From: Mesorhizobium sp. PAMC28654
Lineage (GTDB): Bacteria > Pseudomonadota > Alphaproteobacteria > Rhizobiales > Rhizobiaceae
Direction: 5' to 3'
Assembly (NCBI RefSeq): GCF_020616515.1
Contig: NZ_CP085135.1
Span: 6,061,001 to 6,125,000 of the forward strand
Length of the DNA stretch: 64,000 bases
Translations under genes and position numbers: made by a program
The notes under the pieces: model-generated
The model's input: the letters and a program-made list of their open reading frames with translations, nothing else
The model's database searches: none
Told to the model about the DNA's origin: nothing
Shown: piece by piece, positions 49,211 through 58,722 of the stretch
Layout of the letters: every line of letters starts with the position of its first letter
Position numbering within the stretch: position 1 is the first letter of the stretch

Positions 49211-51301
49211 ATGGCTGAAAACGACAAGAAGAACCGCAACGGAACGTTCTGGGCGCGTGCGCTGGAGCGCGCGCATCTTGGCGTCTGGGACTGGGATATC
49301 ACAAGCGGCGACTGCTTCTATTCCGCCACCTGGGCACGGATGCTTGGCTATGACGAGGGTGAGCTTGCCAACGCCAGCGACCTCTGGTTCCGGCTGACTC
49401 ATCCCGACGACCGCGAACGCGCGCTGGCCAGCGGCGACCGCCACATCGCGGGCCTGAGCGACAACATCGAGACGGAGCTGCGGCTCAAGCACAAGGATGG
49501 TCACTGGGTCTGGGTGCTCGATCGCGGCGGCATCGTCGAGCGCGACGAGGACGGCCGACCCACCAGGCTGATGGGCGTCCAGACCGACATCACCAAGCAG
49601 AAGCAGGCGGAATATCAGCTCGAGCAGGTCAATGCGCGCTTTCGCCTGGCGCTCGCCGCCAGTGGCACCGGCATCTGGCACTACGACATCGACACCAACA
49701 AGAGCTATTGGGACGCCCGCACCCGGGACATATTTGGCCTGGTCGCTGACAGCGACGAGGTGACGGCTGGCCTCTGGCATACCTACCTGCATCCGGACGA
49801 CAAGGCCGCCACCGAGCGGGCGCACCAGCCGCCGGCGGATTCCGACACCGTGGTGGCCTCGCAATACCGCATCATCAGGCGCGACGGCGAAATCCGCCAC
49901 GTGGAATCGCTGGTGCGCTTCATCGCCGCCGGCGCTTCCGGCCAGATCCTGGGCACGGTGCGCGATATCACCGAGGACAAGCTGCGCGAGCAGGAACTGG
50001 CCTATGCCGCCCGCCACGACGCGCTGACCGGGCTGCTCAACCGCGCCGCGTTCGACCGGCTGCTGGCCGGGCATATCGCGGCGGGTCCGCTCGCGGTGTT
50101 CTATGTCGATCTCGATTACTTCAAGGCGCTCAATGATTTCGCCGGTCATGCCGCGGGCGACCTGGCGCTGAAAAGCGTCGCCAGGGGCATTGTCGGCTGC
50201 CTGCCGGCGCAGGCGCAGGCCGCGCGGCTGGGCGGCGACGAATTCGCGCTGCTGGTGCCCGATTGCGATGCAGCGCAGGCCGAGCGGCTGGCCGTCGCCG
50301 TGCTCGCTTCGGTGCGCAACGCCGATCTCGGATCGGCCACCTCACGCAAGCTCGCGGCCAGCATCGGCATCGCCTTTGTCGACGACGCCACCACCACCGT
50401 GGCCGATGCGCTCGCCTGTGCCGACGATGCCTGCTACGCGGCAAAGGCCGCCGGGCGCAACCGCTTCGCGGTGTTCTCCGCCGAGACTGCATCGGGCTCC
50501 GGTGGCCTCAATGCCGCGCGGGTCGCCGCCGACACGGTCGATGCGATGGAGGACGGAAGGCTGAAACTGTTCGGCCAGGAAATCCATTTGCTCGGCCAGG
50601 GCTGGGACAAGATCCGCCATGTCGAGGTGCTGGCGCGGATGGTCGGGCGCAATGGCCGGCTGGTGCCGCCCGGCGAATTCATCCCGGTGGCGGAGCGTTT
50701 TGGCATCGCGTCGCGGCTCGACCGCTGGATCATCAGGACCGCACTCATCCAGCATGGCCCGGCGTTGCGTGCCGGCGCGCTGACGCTCGGCTTCAACCTG
50801 TCGGCACAGACGCTGAGCGACCCGCTTCTGTGGGACTTCGTCGACGGCGTCATCGAGGAGACCGGGGCGCCGCATTCGGGCATCGGCTTCGAGATCACCG
50901 AAACCGCGGCCGTCACCAATTTCGACGCCGCCGAACAGTTCGTGCGCAAGGCGCGTGAACGGCGCTGCCGCGTCAGCCTCGATGATTTCGGCGCCGGCAT
51001 GAGCTCGTTCGAATATCTGCGCCGCTTTCCTGTCGACACGATCAAGATCGACGGCTCCTTCATCGAACATATCACCGAGAGCAGCTTCGACCGCGAGATC
51101 GTCTCGGCCATCACCAGCATCGCCAGGAGCCTCGGCTGTAGCGTGGTGGCGGAGAAGATCGAGCGGCAAGACACGCTCGACATCCTCCGTGACATGGGCG
51201 TCGCTTTTGGCCAGGGTTTCCTGCTGCACCGGCCGGAGCCGCTGGAGGCGATCGTTGCGCGGGCGAGTGTTGGCATCGAGTCGGACCGGCGGATGGCTTA
51301 G
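49211..51301 (+). CDS. PAS-PAS-GGDEF-EAL cyclic-di-GMP signalling protein
   Basis: The protein has 696 residues from the ATG. Two PAS/PAC domains come first (LGVWDWDITSGDCFYSATWARMLGYDE, and SGTGIWHYDIDTNKSYWDARTRDIFGL). The GGDEF domain has an intact LGGDEF motif; the RxxD inhibitory site expected ahead of it is absent. The EAL domain starts with HVEVLARM (EVL in place of EAL), then EITETAAV, LDDFGAGMSSFEYLRRFPVDTIKIDG and VAEKIE. Most metal-binding acids are present, so phosphodiesterase activity is possible. It may sense redox or a ligand by its PAS domains. Confidence 0.9.
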   Translation: MAENDKKNRNGTFWARALERAHLGVWDWDITSGDCFYSATWARMLGYDEGELANASDLWFRLTHPDDRERALASGDRHIAGLSDNIETELRLKHKDGHWVWVLDRGGIVERDEDGRPTRLMGVQTDITKQKQAEYQLEQVNARFRLALAASGTGIWHYDIDTNKSYWDARTRDIFGLVADSDEVTAGLWHTYLHPDDKAATERAHQPPADSDTVVASQYRIIRRDGEIRHVESLVRFIAAGASGQILGTVRDITEDKLREQELAYAARHDALTGLLNRAAFDRLLAGHIAAGPLAVFYVDLDYFKALNDFAGHAAGDLALKSVARGIVGCLPAQAQAARLGGDEFALLVPDCDAAQAERLAVAVLASVRNADLGSATSRKLAASIGIAFVDDATTTVADALACADDACYAAKAAGRNRFAVFSAETASGSGGLNAARVAADTVDAMEDGRLKLFGQEIHLLGQGWDKIRHVEVLARMVGRNGRLVPPGEFIPVAERFGIASRLDRWIIRTALIQHGPALRAGALTLGFNLSAQTLSDPLLWDFVDGVIEETGAPHSGIGFEITETAAVTNFDAAEQFVRKARERRCRVSLDDFGAGMSSFEYLRRFPVDTIKIDGSFIEHITESSFDREIVSAITSIARSLGCSVVAEKIERQDTLDILRDMGVAFGQGFLLHRPEPLEAIVARASVGIESDRRMA

Positions 51302-51500
51302 GGTAGATGGGTGCGTCGCGGGAGCAGGAACGTCATCAACGTTGGCGCTGCGCCAACATTTTGTCCATCATCACATAGCGGCCTAACGAATCCGCCAGCA
51401 ACCGCCAATGCGTTGCCGCCCGCCGGTTCCCCGCCTAAGCTGAGGGCTCACGCAGCGGGCAGGGGACGGGGCATTGGGGCGCAAGCAGGCGGATGCGGCG

Positions 51501-52412
51501 ATGCGGGACCTGCAGTTTGCCAGGAATCTCGACTGGAACCTGCTGAAATTCTTCCACGAGATCGCCAATGCCCGCAGCGTCACCAGGGCGGCGCAGGAAC
51601 TCAACCGCAAGCAGCCGGCGCTGAGCCTGGCGCTGCGACGGCTGGAGGAGCGGCTGGGCGTGACGCTGTGCCAGCGCGGCCCGACCGGTTTCGAGCTGAC
51701 CGAGGAGGGGCGCATCCTCGCCGAGCGCTGCCGCGATTTTACCGGCGCCATCCGCGAAATCCCGGCGCGGCTGTCCGACGTGAAGGCCGAGATACGCGGG
51801 CATCTCAGGGTCATGCTGGTCAGCAATCTGGTCGCGCCGGCGCTCGATGACGCCATCGCGGCGTTCCATGCGAAGTATCCCGCCGTCGAACTGATCGTCG
51901 AGGTGGCGGCGTGGACCGAAGTGGTCAATTCGCTGATCCAGCACAAGATCGATGTCGGCATCTCGCCATCGCGGGTCAAGCGGGCCGAGCTTGCCTATCT
52001 GCACCTGTTCACCGAGATCCACCGGCCCTATTGCGGGCGTCCGCATCCGCTGTTCGGCAAGGCTGTCACCGAGCCGGCCGACCTTGCGGTGGAGGCCTTC
52101 GTGCTGACCGGCGCCGACGAGGGCGACGAACTGACCCAGTTCCGGCTCGAGCACGGGCTCGGCCGCAACATCGCCGGCATGTCCGATCATCTGGAGGAGG
52201 CCAAGCGGCTTGCGGTGCTGGGCGTCGGCCTGTGCTTCCTGCCCGAAGGCTACGCGCAGCCCGAAGTCGATGCCGGCCGGCTGTGGCCGCTGCTTTCCGG
52301 AAGCAACGTGCCGCGCAACAACATGTTCGTGGTGACGGACCCGCAGAGCCCCGGCCATACGGCGCGCGACCTGTTCATCGCCGAGATCGTCGAACCGTCG
52401 CGGGCGGGGTGA
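51501..52412 (+). CDS. LysR family transcriptional regulator of the allantoin operon
   Basis: The protein has 303 residues from the ATG. The helix-turn-helix reads LDWNLLKFFHEIANARSVTRAAQELNRKQPALSLALRRLEERLG, followed by the LysR substrate domain. A TTG nine codons earlier is an alternative start. It lies upstream of the permease and allantoin-degradation genes in the same direction, with a 178-bp gap, and is probably their regulator. Confidence 0.85.
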   Translation: MRDLQFARNLDWNLLKFFHEIANARSVTRAAQELNRKQPALSLALRRLEERLGVTLCQRGPTGFELTEEGRILAERCRDFTGAIREIPARLSDVKAEIRGHLRVMLVSNLVAPALDDAIAAFHAKYPAVELIVEVAAWTEVVNSLIQHKIDVGISPSRVKRAELAYLHLFTEIHRPYCGRPHPLFGKAVTEPADLAVEAFVLTGADEGDELTQFRLEHGLGRNIAGMSDHLEEAKRLAVLGVGLCFLPEGYAQPEVDAGRLWPLLSGSNVPRNNMFVVTDPQSPGHTARDLFIAEIVEPSRAG

Positions 52413-52590
52413 GAGGAAAATGCATTGATTTTGTCAATGTATCGCGTTCGATCTTTGGACGTTGATGGTGGGTGGAGGCCCTTTCTATGGTTGAACATGG
52501 CGACATTGCATCGGTCTCGTTGATGCTGCCCTAGAGGCAAGACGAGCAGCGTGTCGACCAGGGGAACAACCTCGAAAAGGGGAATCTGAG

Positions 52591-54045
52591 ATGACCGTGC
52601 AAACTCCCATATCACCCAGGCAGACGCTGCCGACCGAAACGCCGCCGGCCATCGCCGACGGCGTCGAGACCATCCTGTCCGTCACCGAGGCGGACATTGC
52701 CGACTATACCGAATCCGTCGTGCCGCAGTCCAAGCGGCGTTCGAACTTCCGCATGCTGGCGCAGTTCCTGTCGATGCAGGCGGTGTTCGGCACCGTGCTC
52801 GTCGGCTACGGCGCGCGCTTCCAGGGACTGACGCTCTCCGAACTGACGGTGGCGATGCTGATCGCCGCCGGTGTGATGAGCCTCTACTGCATCGGCTCGG
52901 CCAATGCCGGCGCCGTCACCGGCCAGACCCATTCGGTCATGGCGCGCAGCATCTTCGGCACGCTTGGCAGCGGCCTCGTCTCGCTGCTTCTCATCGTCAA
53001 CGGCATGGCCTTCTACCTGTTCACGGTGAAATTCATCATCGACATCGCCGGCGGGCTGATGACCTTGCCGGCGGTCGGCGCCATCACCGCGCTTTTGGCG
53101 ATCGTCATGATCGTCAACACCTATTTCGGCTTTGAAGGCGTGCAGCGCTTCGCCCAGTTCGTCGCCGTGCCGGTGATCCTGGTGTGGGGCATCTTCGCCA
53201 CCATCCTGGCCTTCACCACCGTGTCCAGCAGTGTGCTGGCGGCGGTGCCGCATGTCGACTCGAAGACCGGCATGCTCATGGTCATCGGCTCCATGGTCGG
53301 CCTCTCCACCTGGGGCAATGAGCCGGACTTCTTCCGCTATGCCAAGGCAGGGCGGGCCGCGTGGTGGAACATCCCGACCATCGTCATTTCCTATCTGGTC
53401 GGCGCGCTGCTGTTCCCGATCATGGGCTACATGATCGCCGCGCTCTCCAACCAGCCGGATTTCGGCCCGAGCATCAGCTACTTCGTCAACTTCACCATGT
53501 TCGGCAGCGCGCTGCTCGGCATCATCGTCATCGTCATCAACCAGTGGGCGGTGCAGGACGGCAATCTCTACATCGCCGTCAACGGCGCACAGAACGTGCT
53601 GTCCGGCATCCGCGGCTGGAAGCGCCAGTACACGGTCGTCGGCCTCGGCCTGATCGCCTCGGTGCTGACCTTCTACCTGCCGAACCTGCAGGATACGTTC
53701 AACCTGACCACCAGCATCGGCTCGACCACCGTGCCTGTGGCCAGCACGATCATGGCGATCGACCTGTTCCTGCTGCCCTGGCTGTTCGGCATCAAGCGCC
53801 CGATGTTCCGCGTCGCCAATTGGAGTGAACTCGGCATCGCCAACTGGCCGGGCGTCATCGCGCTCGCCGCCGGAACGCTGGTCGGCGTCTACACGGCGGG
53901 CCTGATCCCGATGCTCAACAGCGACTATATCGGCTTCCCGGCCTTGCAGTCCTGGCTGACCGGCGCGGTCGTCTACCTGATCGGCGTGACGCTCGTCCAC
54001 AAGAGCGCCAATGTGAAGGCGCTGCTCGGCTTCTCCAGCATCTGA
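52591..54045 (+). CDS. NCS1 family permease (probable allantoin/purine-related transporter)
   Basis: The protein has 484 residues with about 12 membrane spans. SVVPQSKRRSNFRMLAQFLSMQAVFGTVLVGYGARFQGL and SANAGAVTGQTHSVMARSIFG match the cytosine/purine/allantoin permease group. It should import allantoin or another purine breakdown product with a proton or sodium. A perfect 14-bp hairpin follows the stop, before the allantoinase gene. Confidence 0.9.
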   Translation: MTVQTPISPRQTLPTETPPAIADGVETILSVTEADIADYTESVVPQSKRRSNFRMLAQFLSMQAVFGTVLVGYGARFQGLTLSELTVAMLIAAGVMSLYCIGSANAGAVTGQTHSVMARSIFGTLGSGLVSLLLIVNGMAFYLFTVKFIIDIAGGLMTLPAVGAITALLAIVMIVNTYFGFEGVQRFAQFVAVPVILVWGIFATILAFTTVSSSVLAAVPHVDSKTGMLMVIGSMVGLSTWGNEPDFFRYAKAGRAAWWNIPTIVISYLVGALLFPIMGYMIAALSNQPDFGPSISYFVNFTMFGSALLGIIVIVINQWAVQDGNLYIAVNGAQNVLSGIRGWKRQYTVVGLGLIASVLTFYLPNLQDTFNLTTSIGSTTVPVASTIMAIDLFLLPWLFGIKRPMFRVANWSELGIANWPGVIALAAGTLVGVYTAGLIPMLNSDYIGFPALQSWLTGAVVYLIGVTLVHKSANVKALLGFSSI

Positions 54046-54053
54046 CCCCTTGC

Positions 54054-54087
54054 GACGTCCGGGAGCCGCCACCGGCTCCCGGACGTC
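54054..54087 (+). terminator. Strong hairpin between permease and allantoinase genes
   Basis: GACGTCCGGGAGCC (54054-54067) is followed by a short loop and its exact complement GGCTCCCGGACGTC (54074-54087); one more pair shortens the loop to four bases. It starts nine bases after the permease stop. There is no T-run, so it may protect the upstream mRNA or partly end transcription. Confidence 0.6.
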
Positions 54088-54134
54088 CCTCCGCTTCATT
54101 CAATGCATCCGCCATACACACGGGAGGAATCGCC

Positions 54135-55511
54135 ATGACATCCTTCGACCTGCTCATCAGGGCGCCGCGCGCCATCATGCCCGACGGCGAACGGGCGGTT
54201 TCGATCGGCGTCAACGCCGGCCGGATTGCCCGTATCGGCGCGCTCGACATACCGGCAACCGCCAGGGAGATCGTCACGCTCGGTGATGACACCGTGCTTC
54301 TGCCCGGCCTTGTCGACAGCCACGTCCATATCTGCGAACCCGGGAACACCGATTGGGAAGGGTTCCTGACCGCGACCCGCGCGGCCGCCGCCGGCGGCAT
54401 CACCACGCTGGTCGACATGCCGCTGGACAGCGTGCCAACGACGGTGACGCTGGAGGCGCTGGCCGCCAAGCGCAGTGCCGCCGACGGCCAGTGCCATGTC
54501 GATGTCGGCTTCTGGGGCGGCGCCATCCCGTCGAACCTCGCCGACCTGCCAAAGCTGCACGCCGCCGGCGTGCTCGGCTTCAAATCGTTCCTGTGCGACA
54601 CCGGCACCGACGATTTTCCGGGCATTTCGCCCGAACACATGGAAAGCGTGATGCGGGTGGTGGCCAGGCTCGGCTCAACCTTCATCGTCCATGCCGAGAG
54701 CGCCGAGGCTTCGGCCCGGATGCCCACTATCAGCACAAGGCGCTACGCCGATTACCTCGCGTCGCGGCCCAAGGGCATCGAAAACCTGTCGATCGCCGAA
54801 GTGATCGAGGCGGCACGCACTACGGGCGCCCGCGCGCATATATTGCATCTGTCGAGCGCCGACGCGCTGCCGATGATCGCCTCGGCCATCGAGGACGGCG
54901 TGCGGCTCAGCGTCGAGACCTGCCCGCATTACCTGACCCTGTCGGCGGAAGAGATCGGCGACGGCGAGACCGCCGCCAAGGTCGGCCCGCCGATCCGCGA
55001 GGCCAGGAATCAGGAGCGGCTGTGGGGCGGTATCGCCGAGGGTACGCTCGACATGATCGTCTCCGATCATTCGCCCTGCACGCCCGACATGAAGGCGCTG
55101 GACACCGGCGATTTCGGCGCCGCCTGGGGCGGCATCTCCTCGCTGCAGCTCGGCCTGCCGGTGATGTGGAGCGCGGCGCGGCAGCGCGGTTATGCGCTGG
55201 CCGACATCGTGCGCTGGATGGCCGAGCGGCCGGCGGAGCTCGCCGGCCTGGCGCACAAGGGCCGGCTCGCGGTCGGCGGCGACGCCGATTTCGCGGTCTT
55301 CGCGCCCGATGCGGAATTCACCGTCGATCCGGCCCGTCTGCATCATCGCCATCCGGTGACGCCCTATGCCGGCAAGACGCTCACCGGCGTGGTCAGGGAG
55401 ACCTTCCTGCGCGGTCGTCGCATCGAACCATTCGGCCGCCCGCGCGGCGCATTTATTGCTCGCGACGGCGTTGCCGCCGGCGAGACCCAAGAACTGAAAA
55501 GGAGTGCCTGA
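54135..55511 (+). CDS. allB: Allantoinase (dihydroorotase-like amidohydrolase)
   Basis: The protein has 458 residues. The metal motif DSHVHICEPGN, the carboxylated-Lys region GFKSFLCD and later HIL-H segment (RAHILHLSSADAL), with SDHSPCTP for the last ligand, are typical of AllB and hydantoinases. It opens the allantoin ring to allantoate. GGAGG precedes the ATG. It is followed by an allantoin racemase gene, so both enantiomers can be used, and by allantoicase. Confidence 0.9.
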   Translation: MTSFDLLIRAPRAIMPDGERAVSIGVNAGRIARIGALDIPATAREIVTLGDDTVLLPGLVDSHVHICEPGNTDWEGFLTATRAAAAGGITTLVDMPLDSVPTTVTLEALAAKRSAADGQCHVDVGFWGGAIPSNLADLPKLHAAGVLGFKSFLCDTGTDDFPGISPEHMESVMRVVARLGSTFIVHAESAEASARMPTISTRRYADYLASRPKGIENLSIAEVIEAARTTGARAHILHLSSADALPMIASAIEDGVRLSVETCPHYLTLSAEEIGDGETAAKVGPPIREARNQERLWGGIAEGTLDMIVSDHSPCTPDMKALDTGDFGAAWGGISSLQLGLPVMWSAARQRGYALADIVRWMAERPAELAGLAHKGRLAVGGDADFAVFAPDAEFTVDPARLHHRHPVTPYAGKTLTGVVRETFLRGRRIEPFGRPRGAFIARDGVAAGETQELKRSA

Positions 55512-55512
55512 A

Positions 55513-56292
55513 ATGAAGATCCTGGTCGTCAACGTCAACACCAGCCAGTCGATGTCGGATGTCATCGACGAGGCTGCAAAACGCGCCGCATCGGCCGGCA
55601 CCGAGATCGTCACGCTGACGCCGTTCTTCGGCGCCGAAGCGGTGGATTGCAATTTCGAGAGCTATATCTCCGCTGTCGCCGTGATGGACCGGGTGCTCGC
55701 CTATGACGAGCCCTTCGACGCGGTTGTGATGGCCGGCTTCGGCGAACATGGCCGCGACGGCTTGCAGGAGTTGATCGAGCAGCCGGTGATCGAGATCTGC
55801 GAGGCCTCCGCCCATATGGCGATGATGATCGGCCGCAGCTATTCCGTCGTCACCACCTTGCAGCGCTCGGTGCCGCCGATCGAGGACCGGCTGCGGCTCT
55901 CCGGTCTGTCGGACCGCTGCGCCTCCGTGCGCGCCAACGGCATGAGCACGCTGGAGGTCGACCAGGACCCGACCGGCGCCATGCGCTCGATCGTCGAGGA
56001 AGCGCGCAAGGCGGTCGAGCAGGACCATGCCGAGGTGATCTGCCTGGGATGCGCCGGCATGGCCGGGCTGGAAGACGCCATCACCTCGGAACTCGGCGTG
56101 CCCGTCATCGACGGCGTTGCCGCCGCCGTGCGCTTCGCCGAGGCGGTGGTCGGCCTCGGGCTGAAGACCAGCAAGGTATCGACCTACGCCAAGCCGGATG
56201 CCAAGCGGATCATCGGCTGGCCGCTGTCGGAAGCGCTGGGGCTGAAGCCCCGCTCGGTCGGCCCGGCGCTGCGCGTGGGAGGCCGTCGATGA
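55513..56292 (+). CDS. Allantoin (hydantoin) racemase
   Basis: The protein has 259 residues from the ATG after AAGGAG; a GTG three codons earlier overlaps the allantoinase stop. KILVVNVNTSQSMSD, the first Cys in EICEASAHMAMM and the second in CLGCAGMAGL match the Asp/Glu/hydantoin racemase family with its two-Cys acid-base pair. It converts R-allantoin to S-allantoin (or the reverse) so that the stereospecific allantoinase can act. It overlaps the next gene by 4 bp. Confidence 0.85.
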   Translation: MKILVVNVNTSQSMSDVIDEAAKRAASAGTEIVTLTPFFGAEAVDCNFESYISAVAVMDRVLAYDEPFDAVVMAGFGEHGRDGLQELIEQPVIEICEASAHMAMMIGRSYSVVTTLQRSVPPIEDRLRLSGLSDRCASVRANGMSTLEVDQDPTGAMRSIVEEARKAVEQDHAEVICLGCAGMAGLEDAITSELGVPVIDGVAAAVRFAEAVVGLGLKTSKVSTYAKPDAKRIIGWPLSEALGLKPRSVGPALRVGGRR

Positions 56293-57530
56293 ATATGATC
56301 GGCAAGACCAAGGCAGCCGAGGATGCCTATGCGATGCCCGGCCTGCAGGAGACTTTCGCCGCCGAGGTGGACTTGGCCTCGCGCTGGCTGGGCGGAAGCG
56401 TGCTGGCGGCCAGCGACGAATCCTTCGGCGAGAAGGAAAGCCTGCTGACGCCCACACCTTCGGCCTTCGTGCCCGGCACTTACGGGCCGCGCGGCGAGAT
56501 CGTCGACGGCTGGGAAACCAAACGCCGGCGCGAGCCCGGCCACGACTGGGCGCTGATCCGGCTGGGCGCTGCCGGCATTATCACCGCCGTCGATGTCGAC
56601 ACCTCCTTCTTCACCGGCAATTTCCCGACCACGTGCCGCATCGAGGCGTGCGGCGTCGAGGGCTATCCCGGTCCGAAGGCGCTGCAATCGACCGACACCG
56701 AATGGATCGAGATCGTTCCGCGTTCGCCGCTCAAGGGCGATACCCACAACCGCTTCGAGGTTTCGGACCGGCGCCGCTTCACCCATATCCGTCTGTCGGC
56801 GTTTCCCGATGGCGGCATCGCGCGGCTGCGCGTCTTCGGCCATGTCGTCGCGGACCCGCGCCTGTTCGATCACCTGACCATCGACCTTGCCAGCCAGGAC
56901 CATGGCGGCCAGGTGGTGACCAGCAGCGACGGCTTCTATACTTCGGCGGCGATGCTCAACCGGCCCGACAAGGGCCGCAACATGGGCGACGGCTGGGAGA
57001 CGCGCCGCCGCCGCGACGACGGCAACGATCATGCCCTGTTCCGGCTGGCGCTGCCGGGCACGCTTCGGCTGGTCGAGATCGACACGGCGCATTTCAAATA
57101 CAACGCCTCGGCCGAGGTCGCGCTTCATGGCGCGACCGGGGAGACGATGCCGCAAGCGGATTCGGATGCATGGCAGCAATTGCTGTCGCGCCGGCCCCTG
57201 CAGCCGGACACACGGCATGTCTTCCCGCTGCCGGCCAGCACGCCGATTTCCTTCGTGCGGCTCGACGCCTTTCCCGATGGCGGCATTTCCCGCGTCAGGC
57301 TGTGGGGCGCTGTCGACCCCACCGCGCGGCGCGCGGCGGGCTATCGCTGGTTCAACGCGCTGCCTGCAGGGCAGGCCGCGCATGTGCTGCGGGAATTGGG
57401 TGCATCGGCCGATCTTGCCGAGCGGCTGACGGCGGCGCGGCCGCTGGCTGGCGAGGCCATCGGTTCGCTTGGCGGCGACGCGGCGATGCTGGCAGCCATG
57501 CGGGCAATGCTGGATGGAGACGCGGCCTGA
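56289..57530 (+). CDS. alc: Allantoicase with an unusual C-terminal tail
   Basis: The protein has 413 residues and starts with ATGA on the racemase stop. Two allantoicase repeats are visible, one with GWETKRRREPGHDWALIRLG (about 77-96), another with GWETRRRRDDGNDHALFRLA (about 237-256). It cleaves allantoate to urea and ureidoglycolate. The last 60 residues (YRWFNALPAGQAAHVLRELG onward) resemble the start of OHCU decarboxylase (LNALP..., then RPLAGEAIGSL), a nearby purine-pathway family. The tail is too short to carry that enzyme's active site and may be a remnant. Confidence 0.88.
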   Translation: MNMIGKTKAAEDAYAMPGLQETFAAEVDLASRWLGGSVLAASDESFGEKESLLTPTPSAFVPGTYGPRGEIVDGWETKRRREPGHDWALIRLGAAGIITAVDVDTSFFTGNFPTTCRIEACGVEGYPGPKALQSTDTEWIEIVPRSPLKGDTHNRFEVSDRRRFTHIRLSAFPDGGIARLRVFGHVVADPRLFDHLTIDLASQDHGGQVVTSSDGFYTSAAMLNRPDKGRNMGDGWETRRRRDDGNDHALFRLALPGTLRLVEIDTAHFKYNASAEVALHGATGETMPQADSDAWQQLLSRRPLQPDTRHVFPLPASTPISFVRLDAFPDGGISRVRLWGAVDPTARRAAGYRWFNALPAGQAAHVLRELGASADLAERLTAARPLAGEAIGSLGGDAAMLAAMRAMLDGDAA

Positions 57531-57558
57531 CCGTGTCATACTGGGAGGAGAACACGAC

Positions 57559-57651
57559 ATGGAAACCGGCAGGCACTTTCTGACGGCGCTACGACGGCTG
57601 CTGTTCGCGGCGATGGAATTTCGCTTTGGGGCGTTGAAGACTGGGAAATGA
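57559..57651 (+). CDS. Possible 30-residue protein at the end of the allantoin operon
   Basis: The frame METGRHFLTALRRLLFAAME... has 30 residues with GGGAGGAG just upstream of the ATG, a stronger site than most in the window. It contains one amphipathic helix. It follows allantoicase by 28 bp. It is short and without homology, so it may not be translated. Confidence 0.35.
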   Translation: METGRHFLTALRRLLFAAMEFRFGALKTGK

Positions 57652-57709
57652 GCGAAAACGGGCACTTCGCATAACGAAGCGAGGTGGAGCGATGAGCCGG
57701 CACCTCGTG

Positions 57710-58597
57710 CTAACGAGCGAACAGGTTCACCGCCATGAAATCCACGAAGACTCGAATCTTCGGGGATAGATAACGGCTCGTGGGCCAAAGGATGCGGAAC
57801 GTGCCGGTCGCCGAAAGGTAGTCCTCAAGCAGCGGCCGCAGGCTTCCGTTCGCAACCTGCGCCTCGACGGCAAAGGGCGGCAGGCAGGTGACGCCGAAGC
57901 CGTTTTCGGCAAGATGGATGAGGGGTTCGATGGTGCTGGCGACAGTCGTCGTCGGCAGGTCCAGCCGCAGTTCCACACCGTCGCGCGACAGCGGCCATTG
58001 TTCAAGCTTGCCCGTACTCGGGTAGCGGTGTTGAAGACATTTGTGATGCAGAAGGTCTTCCGGCACTATCGGCGTTCCCCAGGCCGCGAGATAGTCGGGC
58101 GAGGCGACGATCTGGTGCCGGAAGCTGCCGAGCTTGCGGCTCATCAGCCGCGTGTCCCTGATATCCCCGGTTCGAACGACGGCATCGAAACCTTCCTCGA
58201 TGACATCGACCAGGCGGTCCGTGAAATCGAGGTCCAGCCTGATATCCGGATAGGCTCGCATGAACGCGGACAGCGCGGGCATCAACAGCATTCCCGTCAG
58301 GGGAAGGCTGACCCGAAGAAGACCGCGCGGCGCGGTGTGGGATTTAGAAAGCTCGGCTTGCGCCTCATCGAGTTCGGACAGGATGCGCCGGCAGGTATCG
58401 AGATAGAAGCTTCCCTCCTGCGTCAGCGTCATGCTGCGCGTCGAGCGGTGGAACAGGCGTACGCCGATGCTGTCCTCAAGACGGGCGATGGCCTTGCCGA
58501 CCGCCGAACTTGAAAGCCCGAGTGTCCGACTCGCCGCGACGAAGCTGCCGGCCTCGGCTGCCTGCACGAAAATGCCGAGCGTCCCCAGCTGGTCCAT
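57710..58597 (-). CDS. LysR family transcriptional regulator
   Basis: The protein has 295 residues with GGAGG before the ATG. The helix-turn-helix is LGIFVQAAEAGSFVAASRTLGLSSSAVGKAIARLEDSIG, followed by a typical LysR ligand domain (RGLLRVSLPLTGMLLMPALSAF). It is divergent from the ABM-domain gene, with about 125 bp between starts, and is its likely regulator. It belongs to the group that controls small oxidoreductases and monooxygenases. Confidence 0.9.
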   Translation of the reverse strand: MDQLGTLGIFVQAAEAGSFVAASRTLGLSSSAVGKAIARLEDSIGVRLFHRSTRSMTLTQEGSFYLDTCRRILSELDEAQAELSKSHTAPRGLLRVSLPLTGMLLMPALSAFMRAYPDIRLDLDFTDRLVDVIEEGFDAVVRTGDIRDTRLMSRKLGSFRHQIVASPDYLAAWGTPIVPEDLLHHKCLQHRYPSTGKLEQWPLSRDGVELRLDLPTTTVASTIEPLIHLAENGFGVTCLPPFAVEAQVANGSLRPLLEDYLSATGTFRILWPTSRYLSPKIRVFVDFMAVNLFAR

Positions 58598-58722
58598 GAC
58601 GCCTCCAATTGCGGAATGAAATTCCGTTCTCTCACGAATAGAGGACCATTTATCGTCTATCCGTGAGTCGATATCCAGTGGCGCGACGGCACGAACGCCG
58701 CTTTTCCCGACAGGAGCCCATC

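Noticed and set aside
52612..54099. A 495-residue open frame opposite the NCS1 permease
   Set aside because: It is low-complexity Asp/His/Gln/Gly-rich sequence produced by reading a membrane protein gene backward; no ribosome-binding site or motif, and the sense frame is a clear permease.
57469..57651. A longer frame that includes the 30-residue protein
   Set aside because: The first part is the out-of-frame end of allantoicase, so only the short form after the strong ribosome-binding site is considered.
56184..57788. A 534-residue open frame opposite the allantoicase gene
   Set aside because: It is an antisense shadow in GC-rich DNA; the sense strand has both allantoicase repeats.
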